A stretch of DNA of 64,000 nucleotides from Atlantibacter sp. RC6 (GCF_014193285.1 NZ_JACHZE010000009.1:1-64000), one strand, 5' to 3'; positions 43,128 to 53,746 are shown, numbered from the stretch's first letter. Program-made: numbers and translations. The notes: generated by a model from the sequence alone, not told the origin.

Positions 43128-43172
43128 TAGAAATCTTATCTCCATCGCGTTGTGTTCATATTGCGTGAAGAA

Positions 43173-43204
43173 CAAAATCCCGGATTTATTATTCCGGGAT
43201 TTTG
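43173..43204 (+). terminator. Terminator after ybaB
   Basis: A 12-bp stem, CAAAATCCCGGA / TCCGGGATTTTG, has an 8-base AT loop, and the 3' arm ends in TTTTGCTTTTGG. It isolates dnaX-ybaB from the fimbrial operon. Confidence 0.85.
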
Positions 43205-43470
43205 CTTTTGGAATTATTGAATAGATCGTTGCTTAATATATAAGTCATTTATTCAAAGTAATTATTTCTTTTAGCAATTCGTGCTTATACAAAATTATAA
43301 TGGTTGTATTAATTAACTCCACTGGATTAGTATTTTTAGGCTTAATGTGCGTAGTCTGTATTATTGATTCATTTTATTTAATGGCAATTAATATATAATA
43401 TTTATACTTGCTTTTTTTGGGTATACGTAAAATATATGTTCTGATGCCATTCATTAACTAAGGAACAGGT
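43205..43470 (+). promoter_or_regulatory. AT-rich promoter region of the fimbrial operon
   Basis: This stretch is strikingly AT-rich compared with the flanking core genes, as expected for an H-NS-silenced acquired locus. TATAAT at 43394-43399 is a candidate -10; no good -35 is spaced correctly. I see no inverted-repeat pair or recombinase gene that would make an invertible switch. AAGGAACAG precedes the pilin ATG. Confidence 0.5.
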
Positions 43471-44007
43471 ATGAAAATGAATTCAGTTAAACATGTTCTT
43501 CTTCCCATCGTTTTAATCTCAGCAGGTATGAGTGGGGCAAATGCGGCTGATACCATTACTTTTAACGGCAAAGTTATTGATACTACGTGTACAGTCGTCG
43601 TCAATGGGGGAGACTCCACCATTGAAATAGGCTCCATCCCTAAAGAGGATGTGGCAAATAAAGGCGACACGGGTGCGCCAAAATCATTTAATATTTCTTT
43701 AGAGTCCTGCCCGCTTGCTGCCGTTGGCGTTCCGACTCAAGCCTATATCAAGTTTTCCGGTCCAACTGATGGCGATCCGTCTTACTTTAAAAACGTCGCG
43801 ACAAACAGTGCCGCACTTAATGTTGGCGTACTGCTAAAACAGGGTTCCACCGTGGTCAAAGCGGATGCAGACAACGACCCCATCATTCTGCCGCCGGCGG
43901 GCGGTAATGTGACGGAGGATTACACCGCTCAGTTGGTCGCGACCAATGCCGGGTCCACCGTGGGTAATGTCACCAGCGTTTTAACCTATAACGTAAGCTA
44001 TCTTTAA
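43471..44007 (+). CDS. Major fimbrial subunit (pilin)
   Basis: A 178-residue chaperone-usher pilin. The signal peptide ends at ANA (residue 25). The mature N-terminus alternates hydrophobic residues (DTITFNGKVID) as donor strand. C40 and C80 would form the standard pilin disulfide, and the protein ends in the conserved penultimate Tyr (NVSYL). It is first in a five-gene operon, as expected for the most abundant subunit. It resembles FimA-type pilins broadly but I cannot name a family. Confidence 0.9.
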   Translation: MKMNSVKHVLLPIVLISAGMSGANAADTITFNGKVIDTTCTVVVNGGDSTIEIGSIPKEDVANKGDTGAPKSFNISLESCPLAAVGVPTQAYIKFSGPTDGDPSYFKNVATNSAALNVGVLLKQGSTVVKADADNDPIILPPAGGNVTEDYTAQLVATNAGSTVGNVTSVLTYNVSYL

Positions 44008-44059
44008 CTGATGCATGGCGAGAGGGAACCGTGTTTTCCCTCTCCTTCTGGAATATTCA

Positions 44060-44743
44060 ATGACGCGATTACGGGTTCTTTTGTTCTTCATTGGGATGTT
44101 TTCAAGCGCAACAACCTTAGCAAATATCGTAGTAGGCGGTACTCGGTTGGTATTTGACGGTACGCAGAAAGCGGCAACATTATCACTGGATAATAAAGAT
44201 AAAACAGCAAGCCTGGTGCAATCATGGCTGACGCCTGTTGATGCGACCTCTCCTCCTAAAGATTGCTTTATCATTACGCCGCCATTATTCAGAATGGGCG
44301 CGGGTGAAAAAGCGACTTTACGCGTAGTTCGTTCCGGTAAACCCTTATCAGAAGATCGCGAATCAATGTTTTGGCTGAATGTGAAAGGAATCCCGGCAAC
44401 GGAGGAAGAGTCGGGTAAAAATATGCTGCAAATTGCCATCAATTCGCAGATTAAACTTATTTATCGCCCGGCCAGTTTGAAAGCGCTTTATTCAGAAGAT
44501 TATGCAGAAAAACTTCAATGGTCCGCGACGGGCCAAATGCTCAAGGCTAAAAATCCCACGCCGTTTTATGCAAATTTATTCAAACTTATTGTTGATGGTA
44601 AAACTATTCCAGGCAACTGGTTTGTTGCGCCCTATGCTGAGCTGAGTATTCCTGTAGGAAAATCTCTCACGCATGGCAATGTTACATGGCAAATTATTAA
44701 TGATTTTGGATTGGCCGGGAAACATTATTCAGTCGCTTATTAA
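44060..44743 (+). CDS. Periplasmic fimbrial chaperone
   Basis: A 227-residue PapD/FimC-like chaperone. The signal peptide ends TTLA before NIVVGGTRLVFDG. The conserved Arg of strand A1 (GTRLVF) and Lys of G1 (SQIKLIYRP) that anchor the subunit C-terminus are present, with FWLNVKGIPA in between; the short F1-G1 loop suggests the FGS class. I chose the ATG at 44060 (GGA about 8 bases upstream); the in-frame ATG at 44015 would spoil the signal peptide. It lies 52 bases after the pilin. Confidence 0.9.
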   Translation: MTRLRVLLFFIGMFSSATTLANIVVGGTRLVFDGTQKAATLSLDNKDKTASLVQSWLTPVDATSPPKDCFIITPPLFRMGAGEKATLRVVRSGKPLSEDRESMFWLNVKGIPATEEESGKNMLQIAINSQIKLIYRPASLKALYSEDYAEKLQWSATGQMLKAKNPTPFYANLFKLIVDGKTIPGNWFVAPYAELSIPVGKSLTHGNVTWQIINDFGLAGKHYSVAY

Positions 44744-44784
44744 TGTATTAAAGGGAAAAAAGCGATGCAGGAAGCAAGCTAAGC

Positions 44785-47358
44785 GTGAATTTTAATATCA
44801 AAAAAATGGTGTGGAGTGCGGTGGTGGGGACATCTTGCGTTACGCTGAATGCAGTGGCTAAAGAGTATTTTAATCCCCAACTCCTTGAAACAACAGAAAC
44901 CTCTGCACCGCCCATCGATCTGGCGCTTTATGCCGAGCAAAGCATTCCACCCGGTGATTTTAATCTCGACATTTATATTAATGACGCTTATGTAGATTCC
45001 GGAACGGTGACCTTCAAACGCGTAGAAGAGGCGGGCAACACAAACGCGAATACATCTGAAGTGCGTCCCTGTCTGAGCATCCAGCAGTTAAAAAGCTGGA
45101 ATATTCGTGTCGAAAGTTATCCAGAGCTGGTAGCGGATAAGGGCGATTGCGCGAAGCTAACAGCCATCCCTGAACTCAATATTACCGTCAAAATGAGTAC
45201 CCAGCGTCTGGAGCTGTTTGTCCCGCAAGTCGCCATGCTCAATCCGCCCCGGGGTTTTGTACCGGAAGACAAATGGGATGATGGTATTAACGCGGGGTTG
45301 CTCAATTACAGCCTTTCCGGGCAAACCACGCATTCCCGCGACGATGGCGCAACCACCAACAGCCAGTTTGCGGTGCTACAACCTGGACTTAACCTTGGCG
45401 CCTGGCGTTTTCGAAATTATTCCACCTTTAATCACGATGAAAATACCAGAGAGTGGCAATCGATTTACAACTACGTCGAGCGCGACATCCGCCGCCTGAA
45501 AAGCCGGTTAACGCTTGGTGAAGCCAACACCGCTGCCGGCATTTTTGACAGCCTGCAATTTACCGGGCTGCAACTCAGTTCCGATTCGGAAATGTTGCCT
45601 GACAGCCTGCAAGGATTCGCGCCGGTGGTGCGTGGGATTGCGAAGAGTAATGCCCAGGTCACAATTTATCAGGATGGCTACAGCATCTATAAAACCTTTG
45701 TGCCCGCAGGCGCTTTTGAAATCAGGGACCTGAATCCGACAGGCAGTTCGGGGGATTTACATGTAGTGGTAAAAGAAGCGGATGGCCGCGAGCAACGTTT
45801 TATCGTCCCTTACGCTTCACTGGCCATTTTGCAGCGTGAAGGCCAGTTAAAATATAGCGTCGTTGGCGGGGAAACACGTTCCAGCGATGGACGAAGCCAG
45901 AACATGAACTTTATGCAACTCTCGGCGGCGTATGGCCTCCCGTATGGCATTACCGTTTATGGCGGGTTCCAGCAGGCGGAAAATGACTATACCCAGGTTC
46001 TGGCGGGGTCAGGACTGAATCTGGGGCAGATGGGGGCAGTATCGGTTGATGTTGCGCAATCACTGTCCACCTTAACCTGGCCTGGGGAAAAGAACACCTT
46101 TTCCCGCAGGCGCGGTGAGTCTTTGCAGGTGCGTTACAGTAAAGCGTTCCCCGAAACCGGAACTGACCTGACCCTCGCGGGTTACCGTATCTCTTCCCGT
46201 AATTATTATTCGCTGGCTGACTTTGCCGAGCGTCAAAATAGGCAGGGCAAGGATTATGGCGATGATAAGCGCGATCGCCATCGGCTTGAGGCGACGATTT
46301 CGCAGAACACCGAGTACGGCTCAGTGAGCCTGTCGTGGGTGCGCGAATCTTACTGGGATTGCTCCAGAACCGACTCCCTGAGTGTCGGGCTGAGCAGTTC
46401 CTGGGGGAAAGTGTCGTGGTTTTTGAGTTACGCTTTAAACCACAATGTCCCCGGCACAGATGATTCCAGTAAAACCACTAATGACAACGTGCTGTCATTA
46501 ACGATAAATATTCCCTTCAACGCGTTCTGGAATAATGAGCGTTACGATTCTGTTACCGCCAGTTATAGCGTGAGCCAAAGTAAAGACGGCCCGACGACGC
46601 ACAATGTTGGATTGAACGGGACTGCGCTGGCGAATAATGCATTAAGCTGGCAAGCGCAGGAGGGCTACACCTCGGATACCCGCAGCACGTCGGGCAATCT
46701 CAGCGTTGCTTACCAACACTCCAGAGCCGATCTTTCCGCCAGCTACGGCTATGACGATTACAGCCAACATTACAATTATGCGTTGCGCGGCGGAGCCCTT
46801 GTTCATGCGCAGGGCATTACGCTTTCCCGGTCATTAAACGAAACCGTTGCGCTGGTTCAAGCGCCCGGGGTGAAAAATGCGCCGGTAAACGGTCAGGTGA
46901 ATATCCTGACGGATTCGAGCGGCAACGCTGTAGTGCCCTACATCCGGCCTTACCATGAAACCAGCGTAGGAATAGACACCCGGTCCCTGGCGGATACGGA
47001 CATGGAAATCGATAACGTAAGCCGAATGCTGGTGCCGACGCGGGGTTCGGTGGTCAAGGCTCGCTTTCATACAGCTATTGGATTTCGCGCCATGATGTCG
47101 CTCTGGCACCAGCAACGTCCTGTGCCTTTTGGCGCGATGGTCACTCGTAGCGATGAGGAAAAGGATGACAAAAACGCCCCTGAGCAGCATAGCAATATCG
47201 TTGGCGATGAGGGCCAGGTTTATATCGCGGGCCTGAAAGAGAAGGGCACATTGCGGGTAAAGTGGGGGCAAGCCACGGATCAACAGTGTCGCGTGAACTA
47301 TTCATTCGTCCATCCACAAAGGGAAAAAATCATGCTGTATCACGCGGAATGTCTTTGA
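44785..47358 (+). CDS. Outer-membrane fimbrial usher
   Basis: An 857-residue usher of the FimD/PapC superfamily that assembles and secretes the fibre. A signal peptide of about 24 residues (to NAVA) precedes the N-terminal chaperone-binding domain (KEYFNPQLLE), the 24-strand barrel with its plug (SLQGFAPVVRGIAKSNAQV is the family signature) and two C-terminal domains ending in a Cys pair (QQCRVNY and HAECL). It begins at a GTG (44785) behind AGGAAG; ATG at 44806 is a weaker alternative. Confidence 0.92.
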   Translation: MNFNIKKMVWSAVVGTSCVTLNAVAKEYFNPQLLETTETSAPPIDLALYAEQSIPPGDFNLDIYINDAYVDSGTVTFKRVEEAGNTNANTSEVRPCLSIQQLKSWNIRVESYPELVADKGDCAKLTAIPELNITVKMSTQRLELFVPQVAMLNPPRGFVPEDKWDDGINAGLLNYSLSGQTTHSRDDGATTNSQFAVLQPGLNLGAWRFRNYSTFNHDENTREWQSIYNYVERDIRRLKSRLTLGEANTAAGIFDSLQFTGLQLSSDSEMLPDSLQGFAPVVRGIAKSNAQVTIYQDGYSIYKTFVPAGAFEIRDLNPTGSSGDLHVVVKEADGREQRFIVPYASLAILQREGQLKYSVVGGETRSSDGRSQNMNFMQLSAAYGLPYGITVYGGFQQAENDYTQVLAGSGLNLGQMGAVSVDVAQSLSTLTWPGEKNTFSRRRGESLQVRYSKAFPETGTDLTLAGYRISSRNYYSLADFAERQNRQGKDYGDDKRDRHRLEATISQNTEYGSVSLSWVRESYWDCSRTDSLSVGLSSSWGKVSWFLSYALNHNVPGTDDSSKTTNDNVLSLTINIPFNAFWNNERYDSVTASYSVSQSKDGPTTHNVGLNGTALANNALSWQAQEGYTSDTRSTSGNLSVAYQHSRADLSASYGYDDYSQHYNYALRGGALVHAQGITLSRSLNETVALVQAPGVKNAPVNGQVNILTDSSGNAVVPYIRPYHETSVGIDTRSLADTDMEIDNVSRMLVPTRGSVVKARFHTAIGFRAMMSLWHQQRPVPFGAMVTRSDEEKDDKNAPEQHSNIVGDEGQVYIAGLKEKGTLRVKWGQATDQQCRVNYSFVHPQREKIMLYHAECL

Positions 47359-47391
47359 CTGCATTATTCGCGCTGGCAGGGAATTGCCTGT

Positions 47392-47934
47392 ATGACGACA
47401 TTTTACCGTAACCTCATGCCTGGTACTGTGCTTTGGTGCGTTGGGGGATTTCTTCACGCTGATGCGTTTAACAGCATGGATAACATCGCTTTTACTGTGA
47501 CCGGCAATATCGTTAATGCGGTGTGCCATGTTGATGCCCCGTCTACCGTTGAGTTAGGAACCTGGCGTCGGCAAGATTTGGCTGAAGGTGGTAGCGACGC
47601 TGTAGCGGTTGAATTGCGGTTAACGGAGTGCGCGGCGGGTTTTACCGAGGCAACGGCGAGTTTTACCGGCATCCCCTACGATAATGGCGCATGGGCAAAG
47701 AGTCTTTACGCCAATAACTGGGACGATGGCGCACAGGATCTGGGCCTGCAATTGGTGAATGGCGACGGAAATCCGCCCGTTAATCTTGCCAACGGCGCTC
47801 ACTATACATTTGCGCTTGATAGCCAATCTAAAAGCGGGCAGTTAACCCTTCTTGCCCGGCTGATTTCTCCGGGAGGCGCCCCCACTGTGGGGGAATTTTC
47901 CTCCGCCGTGACCATCAATTTCTCTTACAAATGA
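47392..47934 (+). CDS. Minor fimbrial subunit
   Basis: A 180-residue pilin-like protein. The hydrophobic start runs to HADA near residue 25, followed by a donor-strand-like IAFTVTGNIVNAVC, a Cys pair (NAVC and LTEC) and the C-terminal TINFSYK with penultimate-type Tyr. Similarity to the major pilin is low, suggesting an adaptor or tip subunit. It lies 33 bases after the usher. Confidence 0.85.
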   Translation: MTTFYRNLMPGTVLWCVGGFLHADAFNSMDNIAFTVTGNIVNAVCHVDAPSTVELGTWRRQDLAEGGSDAVAVELRLTECAAGFTEATASFTGIPYDNGAWAKSLYANNWDDGAQDLGLQLVNGDGNPPVNLANGAHYTFALDSQSKSGQLTLLARLISPGGAPTVGEFSSAVTINFSYK

Positions 47935-47969
47935 TCCCCGCAGAGCCAGAAAGGCAGGAGCCAGGCCGC

Positions 47970-49073
47970 ATGAATTGTTTTATCCGATTATTGTTACTTT
48001 TTAGCTGCGGCCTGACGATGAGTGCCTGGGCTGCATGCCACCGCGACGTTAACGACCCTGTATCGGTCTCAACCATAACTCTGCCCGAGCAGTTGCTGGT
48101 CAACAGTTCGCCTTATGCCCCCGGCGAGATCCTTTACGATTCGGGCTTTCTCGCGGGTAGCGAAAGTGAAGTGGCTATTCTGGATTGTAACCCTATTTAC
48201 TATATCGGTTTTTTTTACCAAAGCGCCCCGCAAACCGGTCAGGACGTGGGTAATTATGTTTATCCCACCACGGTGCCGGGTATCGGCGTCAGGGTAATTA
48301 CCCATAACCAGACTGGGCCTTATGATTATTTGCGGGCGATCAATAATGAATGGGTAAAAGGTCAGGGTAGCCTGGAGGAAAGCGACCACACGATGCGAGG
48401 CTCCGCTTACCGGTTGCAGTTGATCACAACCGGCGGAAACATTGCCAGCGGCGAGTTAACTCTGCCTTCGCCCCTTGCCAGGGTTGAGTTTCGCGAGCAT
48501 CGGGTTAACAGTTCGCAAGGCGATGTGGTCTCCCAGTTGAATGTCACATCCACCTCGATTGATGTCCGGGCGCTGGGCTGCGCTGCGGATGTCGCTTCGC
48601 TCAATTTCACGATGGGTGATATTCAGGTCTCGGCGTTTGATGCCACGGGTAAGGCCGGAGAAGTCCAACAGCAGGTGAATTTGAGCTGTGAGCCAGGCAC
48701 CAACGCCACGCTGTCGGTTATCGCGGCCACGCCTGCGGAAGGTGATACCGCGAATAATACCGGCATTGCTTTGTCGAATGCCGGGAGCGCAGGTGTCGCG
48801 AAGGGCGTGGGTGTTCAGCTCAATTTACGGGGGGCCGATTATGACAGCGGGGAGAATGGCATTCCCATCAACACGCCGCTTCAGCTATGCGCATCGCACC
48901 GCACTGTCGACAGTGAAAAGGGATATCGCCACTTTTCCGGCGATATACACAATCCCGACGGCTGTCAGCGTTATGTGACATTGAATTTTAAGGCGAATTA
49001 TTACCGGACGTTGCCCACCATCACGCCAGGCAGAGCCAATGCAGCCGGGACGCTCAATCTGACCTATAACTGA
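47970..49073 (+). CDS. Two-domain fimbrial adhesin
   Basis: A 367-residue tip protein about twice pilin size. The signal peptide (LLLLFSCGLTMSAWA) is followed by a receptor-binding domain (about 20-195; YYIGFFYQSAP, PGIGVRVITHNQ) and a C-terminal pilin domain (about 200-367) ending in TLNLTYN, a layout like FimH. I chose the ATG at 47970, which has AGGAG upstream and a clean signal peptide; the in-frame ATG at 47931 overlaps the previous stop codon. Ligand unknown. It ends the operon 95 bases before recR. Confidence 0.87.
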   Translation: MNCFIRLLLLFSCGLTMSAWAACHRDVNDPVSVSTITLPEQLLVNSSPYAPGEILYDSGFLAGSESEVAILDCNPIYYIGFFYQSAPQTGQDVGNYVYPTTVPGIGVRVITHNQTGPYDYLRAINNEWVKGQGSLEESDHTMRGSAYRLQLITTGGNIASGELTLPSPLARVEFREHRVNSSQGDVVSQLNVTSTSIDVRALGCAADVASLNFTMGDIQVSAFDATGKAGEVQQQVNLSCEPGTNATLSVIAATPAEGDTANNTGIALSNAGSAGVAKGVGVQLNLRGADYDSGENGIPINTPLQLCASHRTVDSEKGYRHFSGDIHNPDGCQRYVTLNFKANYYRTLPTITPGRANAAGTLNLTYN

Positions 49074-49168
49074 TCCTAATTTACGGTGTCCAGGCGTTGT
49101 GCCAAATGATAATCTACGCGCCTTATAGTTAATCAGGCCTGTATCAGGCCGTTCAGAGACATTAAACG

Positions 49169-49774
49169 ATGCAAACCAGTCCTCTGCTGACACAACTGAT
49201 GGAAGCGCTGCGCTGCCTGCCGGGCGTTGGCCCGAAATCGGCGCAGCGTATGGCCTTCACGCTGTTACAGCGCGATCGCAGCGGCGGCATGCGTCTGGCG
49301 CAGGCGTTGACCCGCGCCATGTCGGAAATCGGCCACTGTGCCGACTGCCGCACTTTCACCGAGCAGGAGATCTGCCATATTTGCGCTAACCCGCGCCGTC
49401 GGGAAAATGGTCAAATCTGCGTGGTGGAAAGCCCGGCGGATATCTACGCCATTGAGCAGACTGGGCAATTTTCCGGCCGCTACTTTGTGCTGATGGGCCA
49501 TCTCTCTCCGCTGGATGGCATCGGCCCGCAGGATATCGGTCTGGATCGCCTTGAGCAGCGTCTGGAGACGGAATCGCTCAAAGAGGTGATCCTCGCCACC
49601 AACCCGACGGTGGAAGGCGAAGCCACGGCCAACTACATCGCGGAATTGTGCGGGCAGTACGGCGTTGACGCCAGCCGCATCGCCCACGGCGTGCCGGTCG
49701 GCGGCGAACTGGAAATGGTGGATGGCACCACGCTGTCTCACTCGCTGGTGGGTCGCCACAAGATTGTTTTTTAA
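49169..49774 (+). CDS. recR: Recombination protein RecR
   Basis: A 201-residue RecF-pathway protein. It has a helix-hairpin-helix ([17 protein letters not shown]), a four-Cys zinc finger ([16 protein letters not shown]) and a Toprim domain ([15 protein letters not shown]). E. coli transcribes it with dnaX-ybaB; here 6 kb of fimbrial genes and a terminator lie between, so it needs another promoter. I see no clear one in the 95-base gap. Confidence 0.97.
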   Translation: MQTSPLLTQLMEALRCLPGVGPKSAQRMAFTLLQRDRSGGMRLAQALTRAMSEIGHCADCRTFTEQEICHICANPRRRENGQICVVESPADIYAIEQTGQFSGRYFVLMGHLSPLDGIGPQDIGLDRLEQRLETESLKEVILATNPTVEGEATANYIAELCGQYGVDASRIAHGVPVGGELEMVDGTTLSHSLVGRHKIVF

Positions 49775-49780
49775 TCATTC

Positions 49781-49802
49781 GGAGCGTGTCTGCACACGCT
49801 CC
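49781..49802 (+). terminator. recR terminator
   Basis: The stem GGAGCGTGT / ACACGCTCC with a CTGC loop begins 7 bases past the recR stop. The downstream T-run (TTGAAATTTTT) is also the -35 region of the htpG heat-shock promoter. Confidence 0.7.
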
Positions 49803-49803
49803 G

Positions 49804-49832
49804 CTTGAAATTTTTCCCTGGTATCCCCATTT
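49804..49832 (+). promoter_or_regulatory. Sigma-32 promoter of htpG
   Basis: CTTGAAA (49804-49810), a 14-base spacer and CCCCATTT (49825-49832) make a near-perfect heat-shock promoter, 52 bases upstream of htpG. Confidence 0.93.
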
Positions 49833-49884
49833 CACCCTCAACACTATGCAACCCCATTAAATGGCATTGTTGAGGTCGACTTAA

Positions 49885-51759
49885 ATGAAAGGACAAGAAA
49901 CCCGTGGTTTCCAGTCAGAAGTTAAACAGCTTCTGCATCTGATGATCCATTCCCTGTATTCCAACAAAGAAATTTTCCTGCGTGAGCTGATTTCTAACGC
50001 CTCCGATGCGGCGGACAAGCTGCGCTTTCGCGCGCTGTCCAACCCGGATCTGTATGCAGGCGACGGCGATCTGCGCGTGCGCGTTTCTTTCGACAAAGCC
50101 AATCGCACGCTGACCATTGCCGATAACGGCATCGGGATGACCCGCGATGAAGTGATCGATCACCTGGGCACCATTGCCAAATCCGGCACCAAAGCGTTCC
50201 TGGAAAGCATGGGCTCTGACCAGGCCAAAGACAGCCAACTGATCGGCCAGTTCGGCGTGGGCTTCTACTCCGCGTTTATCGTGGCCGACAAAGTCACCGT
50301 GCGTACCCGCGCCGCAGGCGTCAGCGCGGAAGAGGGCGTGTTCTGGGAATCGGCGGGCGAAGGCGAATACACCGTCGCGGACATCACTAAAGCCGATCGC
50401 GGTACCGAAATTACCCTGCACCTGCGCGAAGGCGAGGACGAGTTCCTCGACGACTGGCGCGTGCGCTCGATCATCAGCAAATACTCCGATCACATCGCGC
50501 TGCCGGTTGAGATCGAGAAGCATGAAGAGAAAGACGGCGAAACCGTCGTCAGCTTCGAGAAAATCAACAAAGCCCAGGCGCTGTGGACCCGCAGCAGGTC
50601 TGAAATCAGCGATGACGAGTATAAAGAGTTCTACAAACATATTGCCCATGACTTCACCGATCCGCTGATCTGGAGCCATAACCGCGTGGAAGGCAAGCAG
50701 GAGTACACCAGCCTGCTGTATGTGCCGTCCCAGGCGCCGTGGGATATGTGGAACCGCGATCATAAGCACGGCCTGAAACTTTACGTGCAGCGCGTGTTTA
50801 TCATGGATGACGCCGAGCAGTTCATGCCGAACTACCTGCGCTTTATTCGTGGCCTGATTGACTCCAACGACCTGCCGCTGAACGTGTCGCGTGAAATCCT
50901 GCAGGACAGCACAGTGACCCGCAATCTGCGTAACGCGCTAACCAAACGTGCGTTGCAGACGCTGGAAAAACTGGCCAAAGACGACGCGGAAAAATACCAG
51001 ACTTTCTGGAAGCAGTTCGGCCTGGTGCTGAAAGAGGGCCCGGCGGAAGACCACGCCAACCAGGAAACCATCGCCAAACTGCTGCGCTTTGCCTCCACCC
51101 ATAGCGATTCTTCCGAGCAGACCGTATCGCTGGAAGAGTATGTGGCGCGCATGAAAGAAGGCCAGGAGAAGATCTACTACATCACTGCCGACAGCTACGC
51201 GGCGGCGAAGAGCAGCCCGCATCTGGAGCTGCTGCGTAAGAAAGGCATCGAAGTGCTGCTGCTTTCCGATCGCATCGACGAGTGGATGATGAGCTACCTG
51301 ACCGAATTCGACGGCAAGAAATTCCAGTCCATCGCCAAAGCGGACGAGTCGCTGGATAAGCTGGCGGATGAAGTGGACGAGCAGACCAAAGAAGCGGAAA
51401 AAGCCCTTGAGCCGTTCGTTGAGCGCGTGAAAACGCTGCTGGGCGACCGCGTGAAAGAGGTGCGTTTTACTCACCGTCTGACCGACACCCCGGCGATTGT
51501 CACCACCGACAACGACGAAATGAGCACCCAGATGGCGAAACTGTTTGCCGCTGCGGGCCAGGCGGTGCCGGAAGTGAAATACATTTTCGAGCTGAACCCG
51601 GAACACGTGCTGGTGAAACGCACGGCGGATACCCAGGATGAAGCGCGCTTTAAAGAGTGGGTGGAATTGCTGCTCGATCAGGCGTTACTGGCCGAGCGTG
51701 GCACCCTGGAAGATCCAAACTTATTTATTCGCCGCATGAACCAGCTTCTGGTCTCGTAA
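49885..51759 (+). CDS. htpG: Chaperone HtpG (Hsp90)
   Basis: A 624-residue Hsp90. The N-terminal ATPase holds [25 protein letters not shown] and [11 protein letters not shown]; the middle and C-terminal dimerisation domains follow without the eukaryotic charged linker. It helps refold clients with DnaK. The sigma-32 promoter upstream explains heat induction. Confidence 0.98.
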   Translation: MKGQETRGFQSEVKQLLHLMIHSLYSNKEIFLRELISNASDAADKLRFRALSNPDLYAGDGDLRVRVSFDKANRTLTIADNGIGMTRDEVIDHLGTIAKSGTKAFLESMGSDQAKDSQLIGQFGVGFYSAFIVADKVTVRTRAAGVSAEEGVFWESAGEGEYTVADITKADRGTEITLHLREGEDEFLDDWRVRSIISKYSDHIALPVEIEKHEEKDGETVVSFEKINKAQALWTRSRSEISDDEYKEFYKHIAHDFTDPLIWSHNRVEGKQEYTSLLYVPSQAPWDMWNRDHKHGLKLYVQRVFIMDDAEQFMPNYLRFIRGLIDSNDLPLNVSREILQDSTVTRNLRNALTKRALQTLEKLAKDDAEKYQTFWKQFGLVLKEGPAEDHANQETIAKLLRFASTHSDSSEQTVSLEEYVARMKEGQEKIYYITADSYAAAKSSPHLELLRKKGIEVLLLSDRIDEWMMSYLTEFDGKKFQSIAKADESLDKLADEVDEQTKEAEKALEPFVERVKTLLGDRVKEVRFTHRLTDTPAIVTTDNDEMSTQMAKLFAAAGQAVPEVKYIFELNPEHVLVKRTADTQDEARFKEWVELLLDQALLAERGTLEDPNLFIRRMNQLLVS

Positions 51760-51767
51760 CGCTGATT

Positions 51768-51799
51768 TTTCCCTCTCTCGCTACGCCGGGAGAGGGAAA
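51768..51799. terminator. Hairpin after htpG
   Basis: The stem TTTCCCTCTC / GAGAGGGAAA with a 12-base loop lies 9 bases past the stop. No T-run follows on the plus strand, so it may act as a 3' stabiliser rather than a strong terminator. Confidence 0.55.
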
Positions 51800-51866
51800 T
51801 TCACCCCACTCTGTATTTTATTGCCGCTCTCCAGGCGCTTGAAAGCATTCACCTGTCCCGCGTTTC

Positions 51867-51896
51867 TTGTCGTAGTACTGCCTTTAGTGGTATGGT
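51867..51896 (+). promoter_or_regulatory. adk promoter
   Basis: TTGTCG (51867-51872), an 18-base spacer and TATGGT (51891-51896) make a plausible sigma-70 promoter about 40 bases before the ribosome site of adk. Confidence 0.6.
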
Positions 51897-51919
51897 TTTG
51901 GCCTCGCAACTTCCAGTAA

Positions 51920-52591
<672 letters not shown>

Positions 52592-52609
52592 TTCCTCGCC
52601 GCGTAATCC

Positions 52610-52650
52610 AGAGCCAGCACTTTTCTTTCCCATAGAAGGGAGTTGGCTCT
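52610..52650 (+). terminator. Hairpin after adk
   Basis: AGAGCCA pairs with TGGCTCT across an inner CTTTCCC/GGGAG helix. The structure is long and lacks a good T-run, so it could be a weak terminator or RNA stabiliser. Confidence 0.45.
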
Positions 52651-52721
52651 CGTATCAATAGATTTATCCTGCCCGGTTTTCAGCTACAATTATCAGCCAT
52701 TTAGTCAGGTAAGGGCGGGTA

Positions 52722-53684
52722 ATGCGTTTCGATAAAACAGGTATTTTACTGGTCAATCTCGGTACTCCGGATGCCCCGACGGCCCCGGCGGTTAAACGCT
52801 ATCTCCGCCAGTTCTTAAGCGACAAACGCGTGGTAGACACCTCTCCGCTGTTGTGGTGGCCGCTGCTGCGCGGCGTGATCCTGCCGCTGCGTTCGCCCCG
52901 CGTCGCCAAACTCTATCAATCCATCTGGATGGAAGAAGGTTCGCCGCTGCTGGTGTACAGCCGCCGCCAACAGCAGGCGCTATCGGCGCGCTTGCCCGAT
53001 ATTCCGGTGGTGCTGGGCATGAGTTACGGCAGGCCGTCGCTGGATAACGCCGTGGCGGAGCTGGTTGAAAACGGCGTCACCAATATCATCGTGTTGCCGC
53101 TCTATCCGCAATACTCCTGCTCTACGGTGGCGGCCGTTTGGGATGAACTGGCGCGCATCCTCGCGCTTTATCGCCGCATTCCGGGCATCAACTTCATTCG
53201 TGACTATGCCGATCATCCGGCGTACATCAACGCGCTGGCGGGCACCGTGCGGCAATCCTTCGCCCAACACGGCGAACCGGATTTGCTGTTGATGTCCTAT
53301 CACGGCATACCGCAGCGTTACGCCGATGAGGGCGACGACTACCCGCAGCGTTGCCGCGACACCACACGCGAGTTGGTAGGGGCGCTGGAAATCGCGCCGG
53401 AAAAAACCATGATGACCTTCCAGTCGCGCTTTGGCCGCGAACCCTGGTTAACGCCGTACACCGACGAAACCCTGAAAATGTTACCTGAAAAAGGCATCAA
53501 ACATATTCAGGTGATGTGCCCGGGCTTTGCGGCGGATTGCCTGGAGACGCTGGAGGAGATCGCCGAGCAGAACCGCGAAATTTTCCTTGAAGCGGGCGGC
53601 GAGAAATACGAGTACATTCCGGCACTGAACGACGATGCGGCGCATATCGAAATGATGGTGCAGCTGGTCTCGCGCTATCGTTGA
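52722..53684 (+). CDS. hemH: Ferrochelatase
   Basis: A 320-residue enzyme inserting ferrous iron into protoporphyrin IX, the last step of heme synthesis. [13 protein letters not shown] is the family start; the metal-binding His lies in [17 protein letters not shown] near residue 194 and the acidic partner in [14 protein letters not shown]. It acts at the inner membrane. E. coli has aes between hemH and gsk; here they adjoin. Confidence 0.97.
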   Translation: MRFDKTGILLVNLGTPDAPTAPAVKRYLRQFLSDKRVVDTSPLLWWPLLRGVILPLRSPRVAKLYQSIWMEEGSPLLVYSRRQQQALSARLPDIPVVLGMSYGRPSLDNAVAELVENGVTNIIVLPLYPQYSCSTVAAVWDELARILALYRRIPGINFIRDYADHPAYINALAGTVRQSFAQHGEPDLLLMSYHGIPQRYADEGDDYPQRCRDTTRELVGALEIAPEKTMMTFQSRFGREPWLTPYTDETLKMLPEKGIKHIQVMCPGFAADCLETLEEIAEQNREIFLEAGGEKYEYIPALNDDAAHIEMMVQLVSRYR

Positions 53685-53746
53685 TCGCACCGCGATGGCG
53701 GAGTGTGTTACCATTCTCCGCCTGATTAGCCACCGATCCACATCCC

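Noticed and set aside
43205-43470. Phase-variable invertible promoter of the fimbrial operon
   Set aside because: No pair of inverted repeats flanking a promoter and no tyrosine recombinase gene nearby could be found.
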